A stretch of 64,000 bases of DNA, from positions 62,001-126,000 of the forward strand of contig LLCB01000111.1 in NCBI GenBank assembly GCA_001414345.1, given 5' to 3'. Made by a program: the position numbers and the translations under genes. Positions 23,763 to 34,383 of the stretch are shown here, piece by piece. Position 1 is the stretch's first letter. Each line of letters begins with the position of its first letter. Under the pieces are notes generated by a model. That model did no database searches. It saw only the letters and a list, made by a program, of their open reading frames with translations, and had not been told where the DNA came from. The stretch is from Hymenoscyphus infarciens (taxonomy: Eukaryota > Ascomycota > Leotiomycetes > Helotiales > Helotiaceae).

Positions 23763-25613
23763 ATGGGCGACGACCCTAACCCCTCCCAAAACCATGTCTT
23801 CCCACTGCAGAACATGGCATCGGTATCGCCCTCGAGGAAAGCAAAACCCAATAGACCTGCGGATATAGATACAAGCGGACTCTCAAGACGAACACCACCG
23901 GCACCCTCGGAAGAGACTAAAGTGGAGGAGGAATCCGATAATTATTTGGAATTGCCGGAAAACAACGAATTATTCCCACCCCCTGCAGACTATGGGACGG
24001 GTTCGAGTCGACAATTCAAATCCTTAGTCTACCGACCTCTATCCTTCTCGCTTTCGATATGCTGTCTGGGGTTGCTCTTTGCGGGAGCTGTCATGACAAA
24101 TATACAAACAACTTTAATGGGCACCTTTCTCAAGTTAATACGAAAAGATCCAAATGCGAAACGGCCATTCCTCAGAGAAGAGAAAAGTCGGGCGGAAATG
24201 CGATCCAGGGATAATCATATGTGGAGAGTTGAGTCTGACCTAGAGAGCCAGGCAGGGATGGAGTTCATACCTACTGAGGGGGGAAAAGACCCGGTCATAA
24301 ACGATTTGGCATACTACGCGAGAAGAGTCGGTTTAGATGCCGAAGAATTCACCGTCTGCACCGAAGATGGATTCCTCATAACTCTCACCCACGTATACGA
24401 CCCAAAAGAATACACCCCCCTAACAGACCGACAACGAGCCGCTCGAGGAGCCGATATTTTCACTGGCGCACCACCTTCGAGACGACTTCCCCATCCTTCA
24501 AAATTCAAACCAAAATATCCAATTTTGATGATGCATGGGCTTATGCAGTCTGCTGGAGCATTCTGTTCTCACGACGACGCATCTCTCGCCTTCTACCTCT
24601 GCAAATCTGGTTACGATGTATGGCTAGGAACCAATCGATGCGGTTTCAAGCCCTCACACTCATGGTACAAGCCCACCGATCCCCGAATGTGGACCTGGAC
24701 CCCGCGAGACATGGGAACTCGAGATCTTCCGGCTCTTACCTCTCGCGTCCTCTCAGAAACTGGATTTGAAAAACTCGGTCTGGTCGCTCACTCCCAAGGC
24801 ACGACGCAATCTTTCATCGCCCTCTCCCGTACGCAACGTCCCTCTCTGGGATCAAAATACAGCATCTTCTGCGCTCTTTCTCCTGCTGTGTACGGTGGTT
24901 CAATCTTGGATAAATGGTATTTCAAATTCGTCAACAAACTCCCCGAGTTTCTGTACACGGCATTCTTTGGGATCCATGGGTTTATGCCTTATATGATGAT
25001 TGCGCAACGCCATCTTAATAGTCGTCTTTATGGATGGAGTGCGTATATTATGTTTAACTTCCTGTTTGACTGGAGTGATTGGAACTGGGATCGTGGGTTG
25101 AGAGATCGCAGTTTTCAGTGTAGTCCTACTTATATCTCGAGTGCGAGTATGAGGTGGTGGCTTGGGCGGGGTGGGTTTGCTACTAATAGGTGTATTCTTG
25201 CTACGAAAGCGGAGCTTGAGGCTGAAGAATCTAACCCTGAAATGTCCGCGCCGTGGTTCGATACTCGATTCCCACCTCTTGCTCTCTTTGTCGCGGGCAA
25301 GGATCATTTGGTTGATGGACAGAGGTTGATGAATCGATTTAAGAGTGGGAAGGAACCGGATGCTAGGGTGGTGCATATGGGGGTTTATAAGGACTATGAA
25401 CATCTGGATGTTATCTGGGCGGCGGATGTTGTGGAGAGGGTTGGGAGGGAGGTGAGGGATTTAGTTTGGAGGACTGCGGGGAGGGAGGAGAGGGAACGTT
25501 GTAGAGTTCCTAGAGGTTGTGAGGGGTTGGGGAGGTGGATTGATGATAGGAGGGAGGAGAATGGGGGTGGGAATTTGAATGGGGAGGGGGGAGAGGGGTG
25601 GGATGTTGATTGA
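23763..25613 (+). CDS. Membrane-anchored acid lipase / steryl ester hydrolase-like
   Basis: A single exon encodes 616 residues. An N-terminal cytosol-like Pro/Glu-rich part is followed by one membrane segment (about 92-111, LSFSLSICCLGLLFAGAVMT). The abhydrolase-lipase N-domain follows (EEFTVCTEDGFLITLTHVY, about 197-215), then the oxyanion region PILMMHGLMQSAGAF. The nucleophile motif is AHSQG with Ser344, and Asp514 (AGKDHL) and His547 (YEHLDV) complete the triad. Order and spacing match the acid-lipase family that includes yeast Tgl1, Yeh1 and Yeh2, which cleave sterol esters on lipid droplets or the plasma membrane. An anchored N-terminus of this type is most like Yeh1/Yeh2. The last 60 residues are Gly/Glu/Arg-rich. 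Confidence 0.92.
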   Translation: MGDDPNPSQNHVFPLQNMASVSPSRKAKPNRPADIDTSGLSRRTPPAPSEETKVEEESDNYLELPENNELFPPPADYGTGSSRQFKSLVYRPLSFSLSICCLGLLFAGAVMTNIQTTLMGTFLKLIRKDPNAKRPFLREEKSRAEMRSRDNHMWRVESDLESQAGMEFIPTEGGKDPVINDLAYYARRVGLDAEEFTVCTEDGFLITLTHVYDPKEYTPLTDRQRAARGADIFTGAPPSRRLPHPSKFKPKYPILMMHGLMQSAGAFCSHDDASLAFYLCKSGYDVWLGTNRCGFKPSHSWYKPTDPRMWTWTPRDMGTRDLPALTSRVLSETGFEKLGLVAHSQGTTQSFIALSRTQRPSLGSKYSIFCALSPAVYGGSILDKWYFKFVNKLPEFLYTAFFGIHGFMPYMMIAQRHLNSRLYGWSAYIMFNFLFDWSDWNWDRGLRDRSFQCSPTYISSASMRWWLGRGGFATNRCILATKAELEAEESNPEMSAPWFDTRFPPLALFVAGKDHLVDGQRLMNRFKSGKEPDARVVHMGVYKDYEHLDVIWAADVVERVGREVRDLVWRTAGREERERCRVPRGCEGLGRWIDDRREENGGGNLNGEGGEGWDVD

Positions 25614-26200
25614 CATCCCTTGCCCGTCAAGTCATCTCGTGAAGGTCTTCACGACTTTGGAAATCGAAATCGAAATCTTGGAATGAGATGGCCGCGCTCG
25701 CGAAATTCGCCAACGCGGTGTCCTTGGGGATTTTCAAAGTACCCATCTCAGCACAGCAACAAACCAGTTGTCGCGCTGCCCCCAGCCCGCTAGGGATTCT
25801 CCATTGTCGAGTCGGAATCAGTATTCGCAACTGAAGAATCCATATAAAGTTAATGGCATCCGAGCCCTCTCCGAGGTCTCAGCCGATTACTAGGATCACA
25901 ATATCACAATATCGTATACTTGAACCGGGGACTGTAAGAAAAGATTTGATCCTACACATGTCTCGATTCTAATTGAAAGTAGGATAGAAGTATGGGTATA
26001 TTTTTTGTTAATCAGTATAGACTATCTGTTTCTGGGCCTTGTAGTTATAATGCTGTATTATGTAGATAAGTGTAATACATTAATTCGAGATTCCAAAATG
26101 ATTTTAAAGTGGTTTGTGGATAATTAGAGTTGTTTCTAAATGGTGAACTTGTAGGGTAACTGTTTGCTTGGGGGGGGGTTAACTGGTGATTGACGAGTAA

Positions 26201-26435
26201 GCTACAACGTACCCGACCGAACAGTTGTAGCGAGATCAACACCACCCAGGCCCTGCAATTGCCCTGGAAACCCCACAAAACCCTAGCATTTGGTTCAATT
26301 CCCTTATTCGTAGCTTCTGAGAATCTTACGTATAGCTTCTAAGAGCCTTATCTGTGGGTTCAAGGACATTTTTTGATTAGATCTTGACCCTTGTATTTAC
26401 TTTCGCTACAACTGTTCGGTCGGAGACGTTGTAGA
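26201..26435. mobile_element. MITE-like element with 33-nt inverted ends
   Basis: Left arm 26201-26233 and right arm 26403-26435 are inverted copies with about three mismatches (core CTACAACTGTTCGGTCGG). The 170-bp interior has its own short repeats (TAGCTTCT(G/A)AGA(A/G)). G-runs of about 9 and 13 lie just outside each arm in the same orientation. There is no coding capacity. Confidence 0.6.
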
Positions 26436-26765
26436 GAATATTTGGGGGGGGGGGGGCAAAAAGTCATGTGTACTTCTATTTTTTCAAGCTCTCTTGGTGT
26501 TGGCGGTTTTGGTAGGGTGCTAGGATGCAAGGGGTGGTTGGGGGTGCTGGGGGTGCTAAGGGTGCTTGGGGGTTGGTGACATAGGGGGTTGATCTTTTTA
26601 GAACTTCATGTTTCTTTAAGATGGGGAGTAGCAGGAGAGTGGACTTCGGTTTATTGATTGTAGGGAAGCTTATTTTATTTTTGTTGTTATGCTAGTTGTA
26701 AGTTTAGAAGAGGAGGGGTAGGTACGTAAGAGAAGAGAGAGAGCACTCCAGCACCTACTTTATTT

Positions 26766-27330
26766 TAAATTGTTTAAAACAACGGTAATTAACACTTTTA
26801 TCTTCTAAATAGTTGTAAATACCTAGAATATCCTCTAAATTAATTAAAAAGTAACTGTTCTATCTCTTAAATAATACCTTATAAAAATAAGAGTATTCTA
26901 GTTAGAAAAGAGAGATATTTAAGTTAGTTATTATTTACTGTTTTTCCTATATTATACTGCTTATTTTCTATTAAACTAAAGCTAGTATCTCAAGATTATA
27001 ACCTTTAATCTATAGTATCTACTATTTTTAGTTAAAAGATAGAGGAAATTGATATTAATTCTTAAGAGAATACTTAAATCGTCGATTTAAGTAGAGTAGG
27101 TTGATTTACTATATTTATTGATTTTTAGTATATTAGTATAAGGAATCTAATAATTAGAGAAAAAGTATAAACTAACTTAAATATCGCTTTTTTTCTAACC
27201 AGAATACTCTCATTTCTAAGAAGTATTATTTAAGAGATAGAATAGTTACTTTTTAGTTAATTTAGAGGATATTCTTAGTATTTACGATTATTTAGAGGAC
27301 AAAAGTGCCAATTACCGTTAAAACAATTTA
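26766..27330. mobile_element. Fold-back element with ~160-bp inverted arms
   Basis: Left arm 26766-26929 pairs with right arm 27171-27330 along almost their full length, from TAAATTGTTT and AACGGTAATT at the outer ends to ACTAACTTAAATAT at the inner ends. Arm differences are mainly C/T and G/A, consistent with RIP after insertion. The 240-bp centre is TA-rich and non-coding. The class of parent transposon cannot be read. Confidence 0.65.
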
Positions 27331-27748
27331 GAACAATGTGAACTTATGATTAGTGACTCTTTCGAGGAATTAAAAAACGAGTTTCTTGTTCTCTGAAATC
27401 CTGTGGTACAGTGTTTAGAGAAAATCTCGTATAATAATGATAAAAGGTGCCGAAGAGCAAAGACTAAACTTCTTACGAATGGATTTCTAGTCTAATAAAT
27501 GGACAACATCACCTTGAGCAATAAACTTTCTCAGTAACAATGGAAGAAAGACGAAATATTTTTATACAATTAAGTGCGATCTCGAATCTATCGCTCAATT
27601 TTCCTCATTTTCGCTTAGCTTACATCTTTGTCGTAAAGCCAACTGAAAACATTACACCCCCGCATCACAAAGGAAACTGTTTTCTTTCAACACAACAGCA
27701 GTAATCGGATTTATCACGCAAGCCATTTACCAAAGCTCAATCTCGAAC

Positions 27749-30287
27749 ATGGCAGCTGGCGCGAAACGACGCTTAAGCTCAAGCCCAAGTGACGAAAATG
27801 GGGATCACCAAGGCCCACCCCGAAAAGTTGACAAGCATACAGCACCTTATCCACAAGCCTCCAATCCCCCAGCGAGCCCCCAAGTAAAACCCTCACCCTT
27901 TCCAAATTTCGAAGATAAACGCTTCCGATTATTCAACAACGGCCTCCGATTCATTTTTGACGGTCGAAGGGAGGGTATAGACAATAGAAAACTTCTAGCA
28001 GCCCTGATAGACCGAGATTTTGAAAACTCGGAAGATGGAAAACCAAAGGTGGCGTTGTATAAGCCGCCCGGTGGCACTACTAGTGATGATTCACCGGAAT
28101 GGATACCACTCAAGGAAATGGAAGAGCCAAGACTACCAGAGGGATACGACGCTTCTAAAATGAATTTCAGGAATACGGAGTCATTGGAAAAGTCTATGAT
28201 CGATAATTACATAATTTCTACACCGGAATATGAGCAAGATGGTGAGGATGAGGAGGATGAGGAAGATGAGGAGGATGAGGAAGATGAAGAATATGCGTTG
28301 ACGTTATTTCCGGATAGGATGAAGGATGAGTGGCTGAATAGTGAACCGACTTGGAAAGATCGTATTGGGGGAGACTCGGGACATACTTGGAGGGGTGTAA
28401 AGTTCCTTGGCCAGGGTGGATTTGGGATCGTGGGCCTTTGGCAGAGAGATTCACTCGAGGGTGCAGAGGATCGAAATGAAATTGTGGGAATCCCGAAGGG
28501 GGTTGAGAAAGTAGCTGTTAAAGAGAACTTTCAGAGTCAGGAAATGGCGATTCGAGAGAGGAAATTCCAATCGACCTTGACCAAGACAGGGAGTAGACAT
28601 ATTGTGGCGTGTTATGAAAAGGAGGAAAGTTCCCAAGAAGATGAGGGGGAAAAAGGAAAGGAAAGAACGAGGATTTTTTTGGAGTTTTGTGAGGGCGGAA
28701 GTTTAGCAACTTTGATCAGGGAGATTATTGCGTATGTGGTTTTTCCTCGTTAAATTTTGTTCTTATTTTCTAGAGGCCTTCGGAGAGTTCATTTGAGAGT
28801 GCATTTGCCTGACAGTTTATAGCAAGTTTACTATATCAGATCCCCTAGATGAAAGATATTGTTGGTAAGTTGCTTGAAGCCTTTATCTTTAAACGCTAAA
28901 GCGCATTAGGCGTTACCTCGAATGTTTTGCAGGTGCATTAGCAACTATGCAACATGGAAATGAAGAGCTTATCGGCCCTTCCTGGGATACACCTATAGCC
29001 CATAATGATCTCAAGGAAGATAATAGTAAGCATTGAATCTGGGAGTGTAGAAGACACAGAAACTGATCAAATGACTATATAGTTCTGGTCGGAACCAAGG
29101 ACGAAGATCATAAATATACTCGGGTTCTAAAGGTGCGAGACCCTTTTCTGGTTCCTCTTTTTCAACAACTAACAATTTCCAAGGTGGCCGATTTTGGGAT
29201 ATCCCAGATAGATGCTAGTCTTGATGGGGCTACGCCGCCTAAGGGCTGGTCAACTAATGTTTGGTTAGTCAACTTGCGCTTTTTCCTTATTAACAATCTC
29301 CTCCTCTATCAGTTCCATCCACCGCTACAGTTATAATCACACCAAAACTAACCAAGTAAAAAACCTTCTAGGCAGATGGGAAGACTGTTCTGGAAACTAA
29401 TAAATCGGGATATCACCGGTGGGTAATCTCTGAATTCTTTCCCCCTCTTTCGGTTGGTTTTGGGGGATTGAAACACCATTTCCTCCTCTCGTACCCTTGT
29501 TTCTGGTCAATTCTCCTTCAACATACTTCTAGAAAGGGCAATACTGACTCCGAAATTGTCATCAGACGATGCCCCACAGGACTCGATGGTTGCGCATGTA
29601 GATCCGTGGCTGTTGCGTCCATTTCACCCTCGCGAACGAGAGATATACGAAAAAGATCTTTTCCTTCTTAACCCAAACCTTGAAAGTGGAAATTTCATAA
29701 CAACGATGGGGAAAGAGATTCTCCGGTTACCTTTTAGCGTGACGTTAAGGTGCACAGCTTTAAGGATGCTAGCATATCGGCAGGATGAACGAATCGGCAC
29801 AAGGGAATTGCTGAAAATCTGTAGGGATGCTATAAGGATTTCTGACGATGCAGGCTTGTTGTTAGGGATTGCCCATCGCATCGAAGGTTTAGAAAAAGGC
29901 GAGGAAGAAGGGGGAGAAGAAGATGGGGAAGGCGGAAAGAGCGTTAAAGGTAGAGTTTACTTCATTTCAAGTTCATCTTTCTAGCCTTATACTTACACTA
30001 AAGTAGCTCCATCTCCGATAAATACTAAAAGCAGGAGCTTCAAAGATAGAAACAACCTATCTAATAGAAGCCGTCGTTCAAACTTCTATATCTCCACACT
30101 AGATGAGCCACCAATAATAACAAGTTACCAACTTGATAATACGGCTAAGCCACTCACAGAGGCAGAAAAAGCATTACAAACGGCTGATAATGAATATTAC
30201 CTAGAACTGGTGGCAGAAGAGGCCAGAATAATGGAATTAGAAAGACAGAATCGAGAAGATCATGAGCTTGACTTTAAGGGATTTTAG
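27749..30287 (+). CDS. Atypical fungal protein kinase-like protein
   Basis: A nine-exon model ends at the TAG at 30287: 27749-28731, 28774-28798, 28849-28864, 28933-29025, 29083-29132, 29184-29263, 29372-29418, 29533-29949 and 30007-30287 (663 residues). Exons 2 and 3 (25 and 16 nt) are uncertain; other donors in 28774-28800 also keep frame. Motifs in order are the glycine loop LGQGGFGIVGLW, the Lys of VAVKEN, a catalytic loop AHNDLKEDNIL (Asn in place of the Arg of HRD, Asp and Asn kept), VADFGIS, and STNVWQMGRLFWKL without a standard APE. The N-terminus has an acidic run coded by GAGGAT repeats (28235-28290). It belongs to the divergent kinase-like families common in filamentous ascomycetes; partner and pathway are unknown. 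Activity is plausible since Lys, catalytic Asp and DFG remain. Confidence 0.78.
28235..28290 (+). repeat. GAGGAT/GAAGAT hexamer repeat in kinase exon 1
   Basis: Tandem hexamers encode an uninterrupted Glu-Glu-Asp tract of about 17 residues between the N-terminal region and the kinase domain. Length is likely to vary between strains. Confidence 0.85.
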
Positions 30288-30536
30288 CGATCACCTGATG
30301 ATAAGCCATTCTTCACGGAGGGTAAACAAACATAGCCGTTTATTATTTAAAAATCATCCAGTTACCTCTTAAGCGATGAAGCTTCAATACTTATAGTACA
30401 TAACCGACCTGGTACACTGCTTGCCTTTTCTGGAAACCTCTGGGAAATGCGGATTCTAATTTTTGTATGAACCTTGTATATATTCACGCATCGCTATAAC
30501 TCCCTGATGTATGAGTTTAAATCAATGCGCATGTTT

Positions 30537-32678
30537 CTAAGCAGAAAAAGAAGTTCTGCGAGATGCCATATTCGCCTTAGAAACCTCCAATGCTGCTTGG
30601 AGAGCTTCCATCTCCGATATCGCTTTCTCGGATTCTAATGACTCTTGAAGTGCAAGTGTAATTTCATCTCTTGTTTCCAAAGGTTCTTGCTTTGCTGCTG
30701 CAAGTTCTCGAGACTCCCTTTCGGTGAATGTGCTATCTTCGCTCATTGCCGGGGTATGGGGTGTGACTAGTGGTGTGTTACCACTAGTATACACATGTGG
30801 TGTGGTATGTGAGGTCGGTCGAGGTCTAATTGTGCTTGCAGAGTAGAGGTTCGTTGGTGCACTCAACTCGCTAATTTCGCTTCCGCCTAACTCACTTACA
30901 GTCCCTGATTATGGTTTATAAGCTGGAGATGGCTCAGAGTAATGTGCAAACTGGGTGCTAGTGTTATTGTCCGAGTTAACACTCCCTGAATAGCGACTTG
31001 GGGACGGTGGGTACTCCGGAATGCTTCGTTCGCTTGCTATTGGTTTTCTCCTTATACTGTTGGAGTCGGCGCTTTCGGAGTAGCGACTGGGACAGGGTGC
31101 CTGCAAGCATCGCTACGGACACTTGGTGGTGGTGGATGGTTTGTTTGAACTGACGAACGCCAAGTTTCGATTGGATTCTCATTTAGACCGTTCAATTCCC
31201 ATCGAATGCCAGCCGTTGGTGGTGGGCTATGAAGCTCTGTGGGGTGAAATTGTGACCCTCTCGTGGGAATGGCATCTAGCGCCTGATGCTAGCTCTGTGG
31301 CTTCTGACTTTGTGTTCTCGGTTGCGACCTACTTTCCCGTTGGTACCGCCTTTCGATTCCTCCCATATATTGAGGTAAAGAATTTGAAGAATCTTGCGTC
31401 AAAGCAATATCCTCTACTCGACTGGTCCCCATGAAAACCTGGAATCTCTTGATGATTCTTGCTACTTCCACTTTCGTGTCATGATGTCTTTCTGCAAAAA
31501 ATGCCCCGTAATCTCTTCGTGAATGTAAGATAACTCCCTGGGTGCCGTCAATAGCACTCGTGTTGAGGCTTTTGTAAAGTCCTAGAGCTGGGTATGCCAC
31601 CAACAAGAGTCCCCCGACCCCTTTACCAAAACCAGTCACAGATCCCTTGGCCCTAGTTTCACTGGCACCTTTCACTGGCTCAGTAAAAAGGCCTACAGAG
31701 CCGCCGTAGAATCTGTATGCTAAAGCTTTACCTCCTATGACGGTACCGGACTTCCAACCTGTGATTGGACCATGATCTCGAACTTTTCCACCCTAGAGTT
31801 TTGGCTGCATGTAGTTAGTTTTTGTCATCAAGTGAAATGCCATTCGTGATGAGGAAATGATGAGAGCTTACCATTGCGTGCAAACCATCCGCCAACGCAA
31901 CCGGCGCATCAATCGCCGATTTCACGAACGCATTTCCCAATTTACCAAATCCTCTTCCCAAAGCTCTACCAGCTGCTCTTCCAGCGTGGGATTTTTGAGC
32001 AGCCTCTGTTTGAACAGTATCTCCTCCAACACTTCGCGTCTCGCCATTTACACTTGTTCCATCTTCACTACTGGGTTGATTTTGTGTTATAGCAAGTGTA
32101 TTTCCATTTTGAGTGGGCAAGGAAGCCTGGGAGGATAAAGTAAGACGTAAAGATGCTGTCGGGGTTGCAGTTCTAGAAATATCACCCCGCGCGCGTCGAT
32201 ATTCTGCCCTAGGTTCGCTGACTAAATTTCCAATTGAAGAACCAACATTCATGAGTGAATTAAAGGCTGCTGAAGTCGTTGCAGTGACCGGGTGGATTGG
32301 ACTTGTATCTGCAAAGAGGAAGTCAGTGAATGTTCCGTCATCTTACCATTCTCGGAACGCATTTTGTCGACCATGGTGCCAGCGGCGGTAAGGGCCTCGG
32401 GAGAAAGAAGGAATCGAATCGAGGATTTTGGGATTCATGTTTTTCGCATCGATTGGGGGTGGGCCAGCTCCTGCTACGGATACCATATTTCCCCAAAATG
32501 GTTGACTAGACTGCTTCGTTAGCGAGTGCTTTATTCTTGAGGCCTTAGATAATTTAGATTTACGAACTCTCCAGAGAATGGGGCAATACAGGTGGGTCGT
32601 CCATTAAGTAAACCACACGCAGTTGTCCCTGCACCACCGTGATGACTACCGCGCTTACTTGTTGGAATAGCCATTCTA
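30537..32678 (-). pseudogene. Decayed UGT-type (GT1) glycosyltransferase, 5'-truncated
   Basis: Fragments of a fungal UDP-glycosyltransferase of the sterol glucosyltransferase type are collinear on the minus strand. Near 32675-32560 EWLFQQVSAVV and HHGGAGTTACGLLNGRP are present, but one base is missing between them (GTAGTCATCAC, about 32645). An intron then restores SGDQPFWGNMVSVAGAGPPPI. A second frame change at about 32412-32425 precedes RFLLSPEALTAAGTMVDKMR. Two further introns lead into the usual C-terminal extension (FVKSAIDAPVALADGLHAM, GWKSGTVIGGKALAYRFY). The tail has a TAA at about 30912 and other frame changes. The N-terminal acceptor-binding domain is absent; upstream is unrelated TA-rich DNA. 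It converges with the kinase gene. Confidence 0.8.
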
Positions 32679-33604
32679 TAGAGATTGAAGATTATTTCAA
32701 CACCTCCTCCTCCCGTCGATTTGCAAGACTCGCCCTATTGTCTGGTCTCCCCATCTTGGAAATGGTACGTTATTCGATATATTCGTGATTCAACTCGGGA
32801 AGGGAGTGCGGACTTGATAAAACAGTAGAAGAGAAAATGTTTATGGAAAAAATTTAAGGGGGTAGAAGCTTTTAATTTTGAACAGATGGACTTCCAGATA
32901 CTTAGAAGCAAATAAGCTTTAAAGCTTGCGTGACGTGGTACGAAGTAAGTCTCTGGATCCGCAGGGATTTCCCTACCATCGCACCCCCCCCCCCAAGATA
33001 AAAAATAAGCGCGCTGTGCCATACCAAATGTCTACGCTCTTCATTTTATCCAGAGGGACAGTATTTGAGGGCTTACTACGTCGCTATGACAGCACCTTAA
33101 AAGGGGTGGAGCACGGGTGGATTTGGCATGCCAAAGGTGCACTATCTACCCAGTTCTGCCCTGTGCAACCCTAGGAAATAGCATACGCAAGTATCTCCTG
33201 CAAAACATAGGCTCTTAGCAGTGGTGGAATAAACTCTACAAGTATGGTAGTTTCCAAGAAAAGTATGAAAATAATCAGCTGTCCGAAGCTGGCATATCAG
33301 GTGATACTGAATTGGATTTCTCTACAACTCAGGCAGATAGATACTCGGGTAGAACTTTCAAAAGAAAAACAAATAGAAAAAATTCAGTCGCAAGTTCAGT
33401 CTATTTGTTATTGTCCTTATCTTTATTATCTGTCAACACGTGATATAATATTGTCTATGCCATCGCTTCTTACCCTTTTTCTTCATGCGTTCCCACGTTA
33501 TATGTTTACTTTTTTCCTCTCGATAAGAAAAGAGAAACCAGAGTAAAGTAGCTCACGATAGATAATAAAAGCGATAGTAAATATCTCGTTAATTAAACTT
33601 TTAG
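32679..33604. other. Intergenic sequence with MITE-like copy
   Basis: No gene is supported. It includes the second copy of the small palindromic element at 32984-33057. Short open frames are compositional. Confidence 0.5.
32984..33057. mobile_element. Small palindromic MITE-like element, copy 2
   Basis: A C-run, then AAGATAAAAAATAAGCGCGC, TGTGCCATACCAAATGTCT, and a right arm ending TTCATTTTATCCAGAGGG. This matches the reverse complement of the 23107-23202 element along its length, including the centre (TGTGCCA-AC-AAATGTCT). It lacks about 20 bp present in the first copy. It is the same family, diverged. Confidence 0.6.
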
Positions 33605-34383
33605 GGCGTCCCGTATATATTAAAAGCCGGAATCGACTAAATCGCAAATCGCAAATCGCAAATAGCAAATTACAAAAGTTAAGAGATATAGCAAATCTTT
33701 AACTATATTATCCTATTCTCTTACTCTCTTATACTCTTACACTCTTGCACTCTTGCACTCTTATACTCTTATACTCTTATACTCTTACACTCTTGCACTC
33801 TTGCACTCTTATACTCTTATACTCCTATACTCTTATACTCTTGCACTCTTACTCTCTTACTCTCTTACTCTCTTATCCTATTCTTCAATATACTACGTAT
33901 ACTAAGAGAGTATAGGATAGAGTAGGAGAGGTAGGTAAGCAAAAGAGAGTTAGAGGTAAAGAGGTAAGTAAACATTCTAGGAGAAGGTTTTTCCTAGTAT
34001 AGGTAAGAGGAGTTTAAAGCAAACATTCCCCTACTCCTCCCTCTTCTTTTCCCTTCTTTCTCTTTCTTCTCTCTTATTTATCTAAAAATAATAATAAGAA
34101 TATAATACAAGAGTTAAATAATAGAGAGTAAGTATACAATAGTAAGGAGACGATATTACTACTATATATATATTACTTATTCTCTCTTACTATCCTCTAA
34201 TTAATTACTATAGATAGTCTTAATATAGAGAGGGGGGGAGGGGGGAGAAGAAGAGAGAAGGGGAGTAAGAGAACTTAAATTAAAAAGATATTATATTTTA
34301 TAGTTATAAAAAGTACAATTTACGATTTACGATTTACGATTTGCGATTTAGTCGTTTCCGACTTTTGGTATATACGGGATGCC
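33605..34383. mobile_element. 779-bp element with ~70-bp terminal inverted repeats
   Basis: The left end starts GGCGTCCCGTATATA and the right end is its complement, ending TATACGGGATGCC. The arms run about 70 bp (33605-33673; 34316-34383) and each carries tandem copies of AAATCGC/AAATCGT. The interior holds an 8-bp minisatellite and no coding frame. Flanks AACTTTTAG and AACTTTCTAG may be a diverged target-site duplication. It is likely a non-autonomous DNA transposon. Confidence 0.7.
33722..33880 (+). repeat. ACTCTTRY 8-bp minisatellite
   Basis: About fifteen tandem octamers of ACTCTTAT, ACTCTTAC and ACTCTTGC in higher-order alternation, passing into 7-bp ACTCTCT-type units at the right end. 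It lies inside the 33605-34383 inverted-repeat element. Confidence 0.85.

Larger units (their letters stand above)
25614..27748. other. Repeat-rich intergenic region
   Basis: No gene is supported here. It holds a 33-nt inverted repeat pair (26201-26435) bracketed by G-runs, and a large fold-back element (26766-27330), both listed separately. The last 400 bases precede the kinase gene and have normal composition. Confidence 0.6.
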
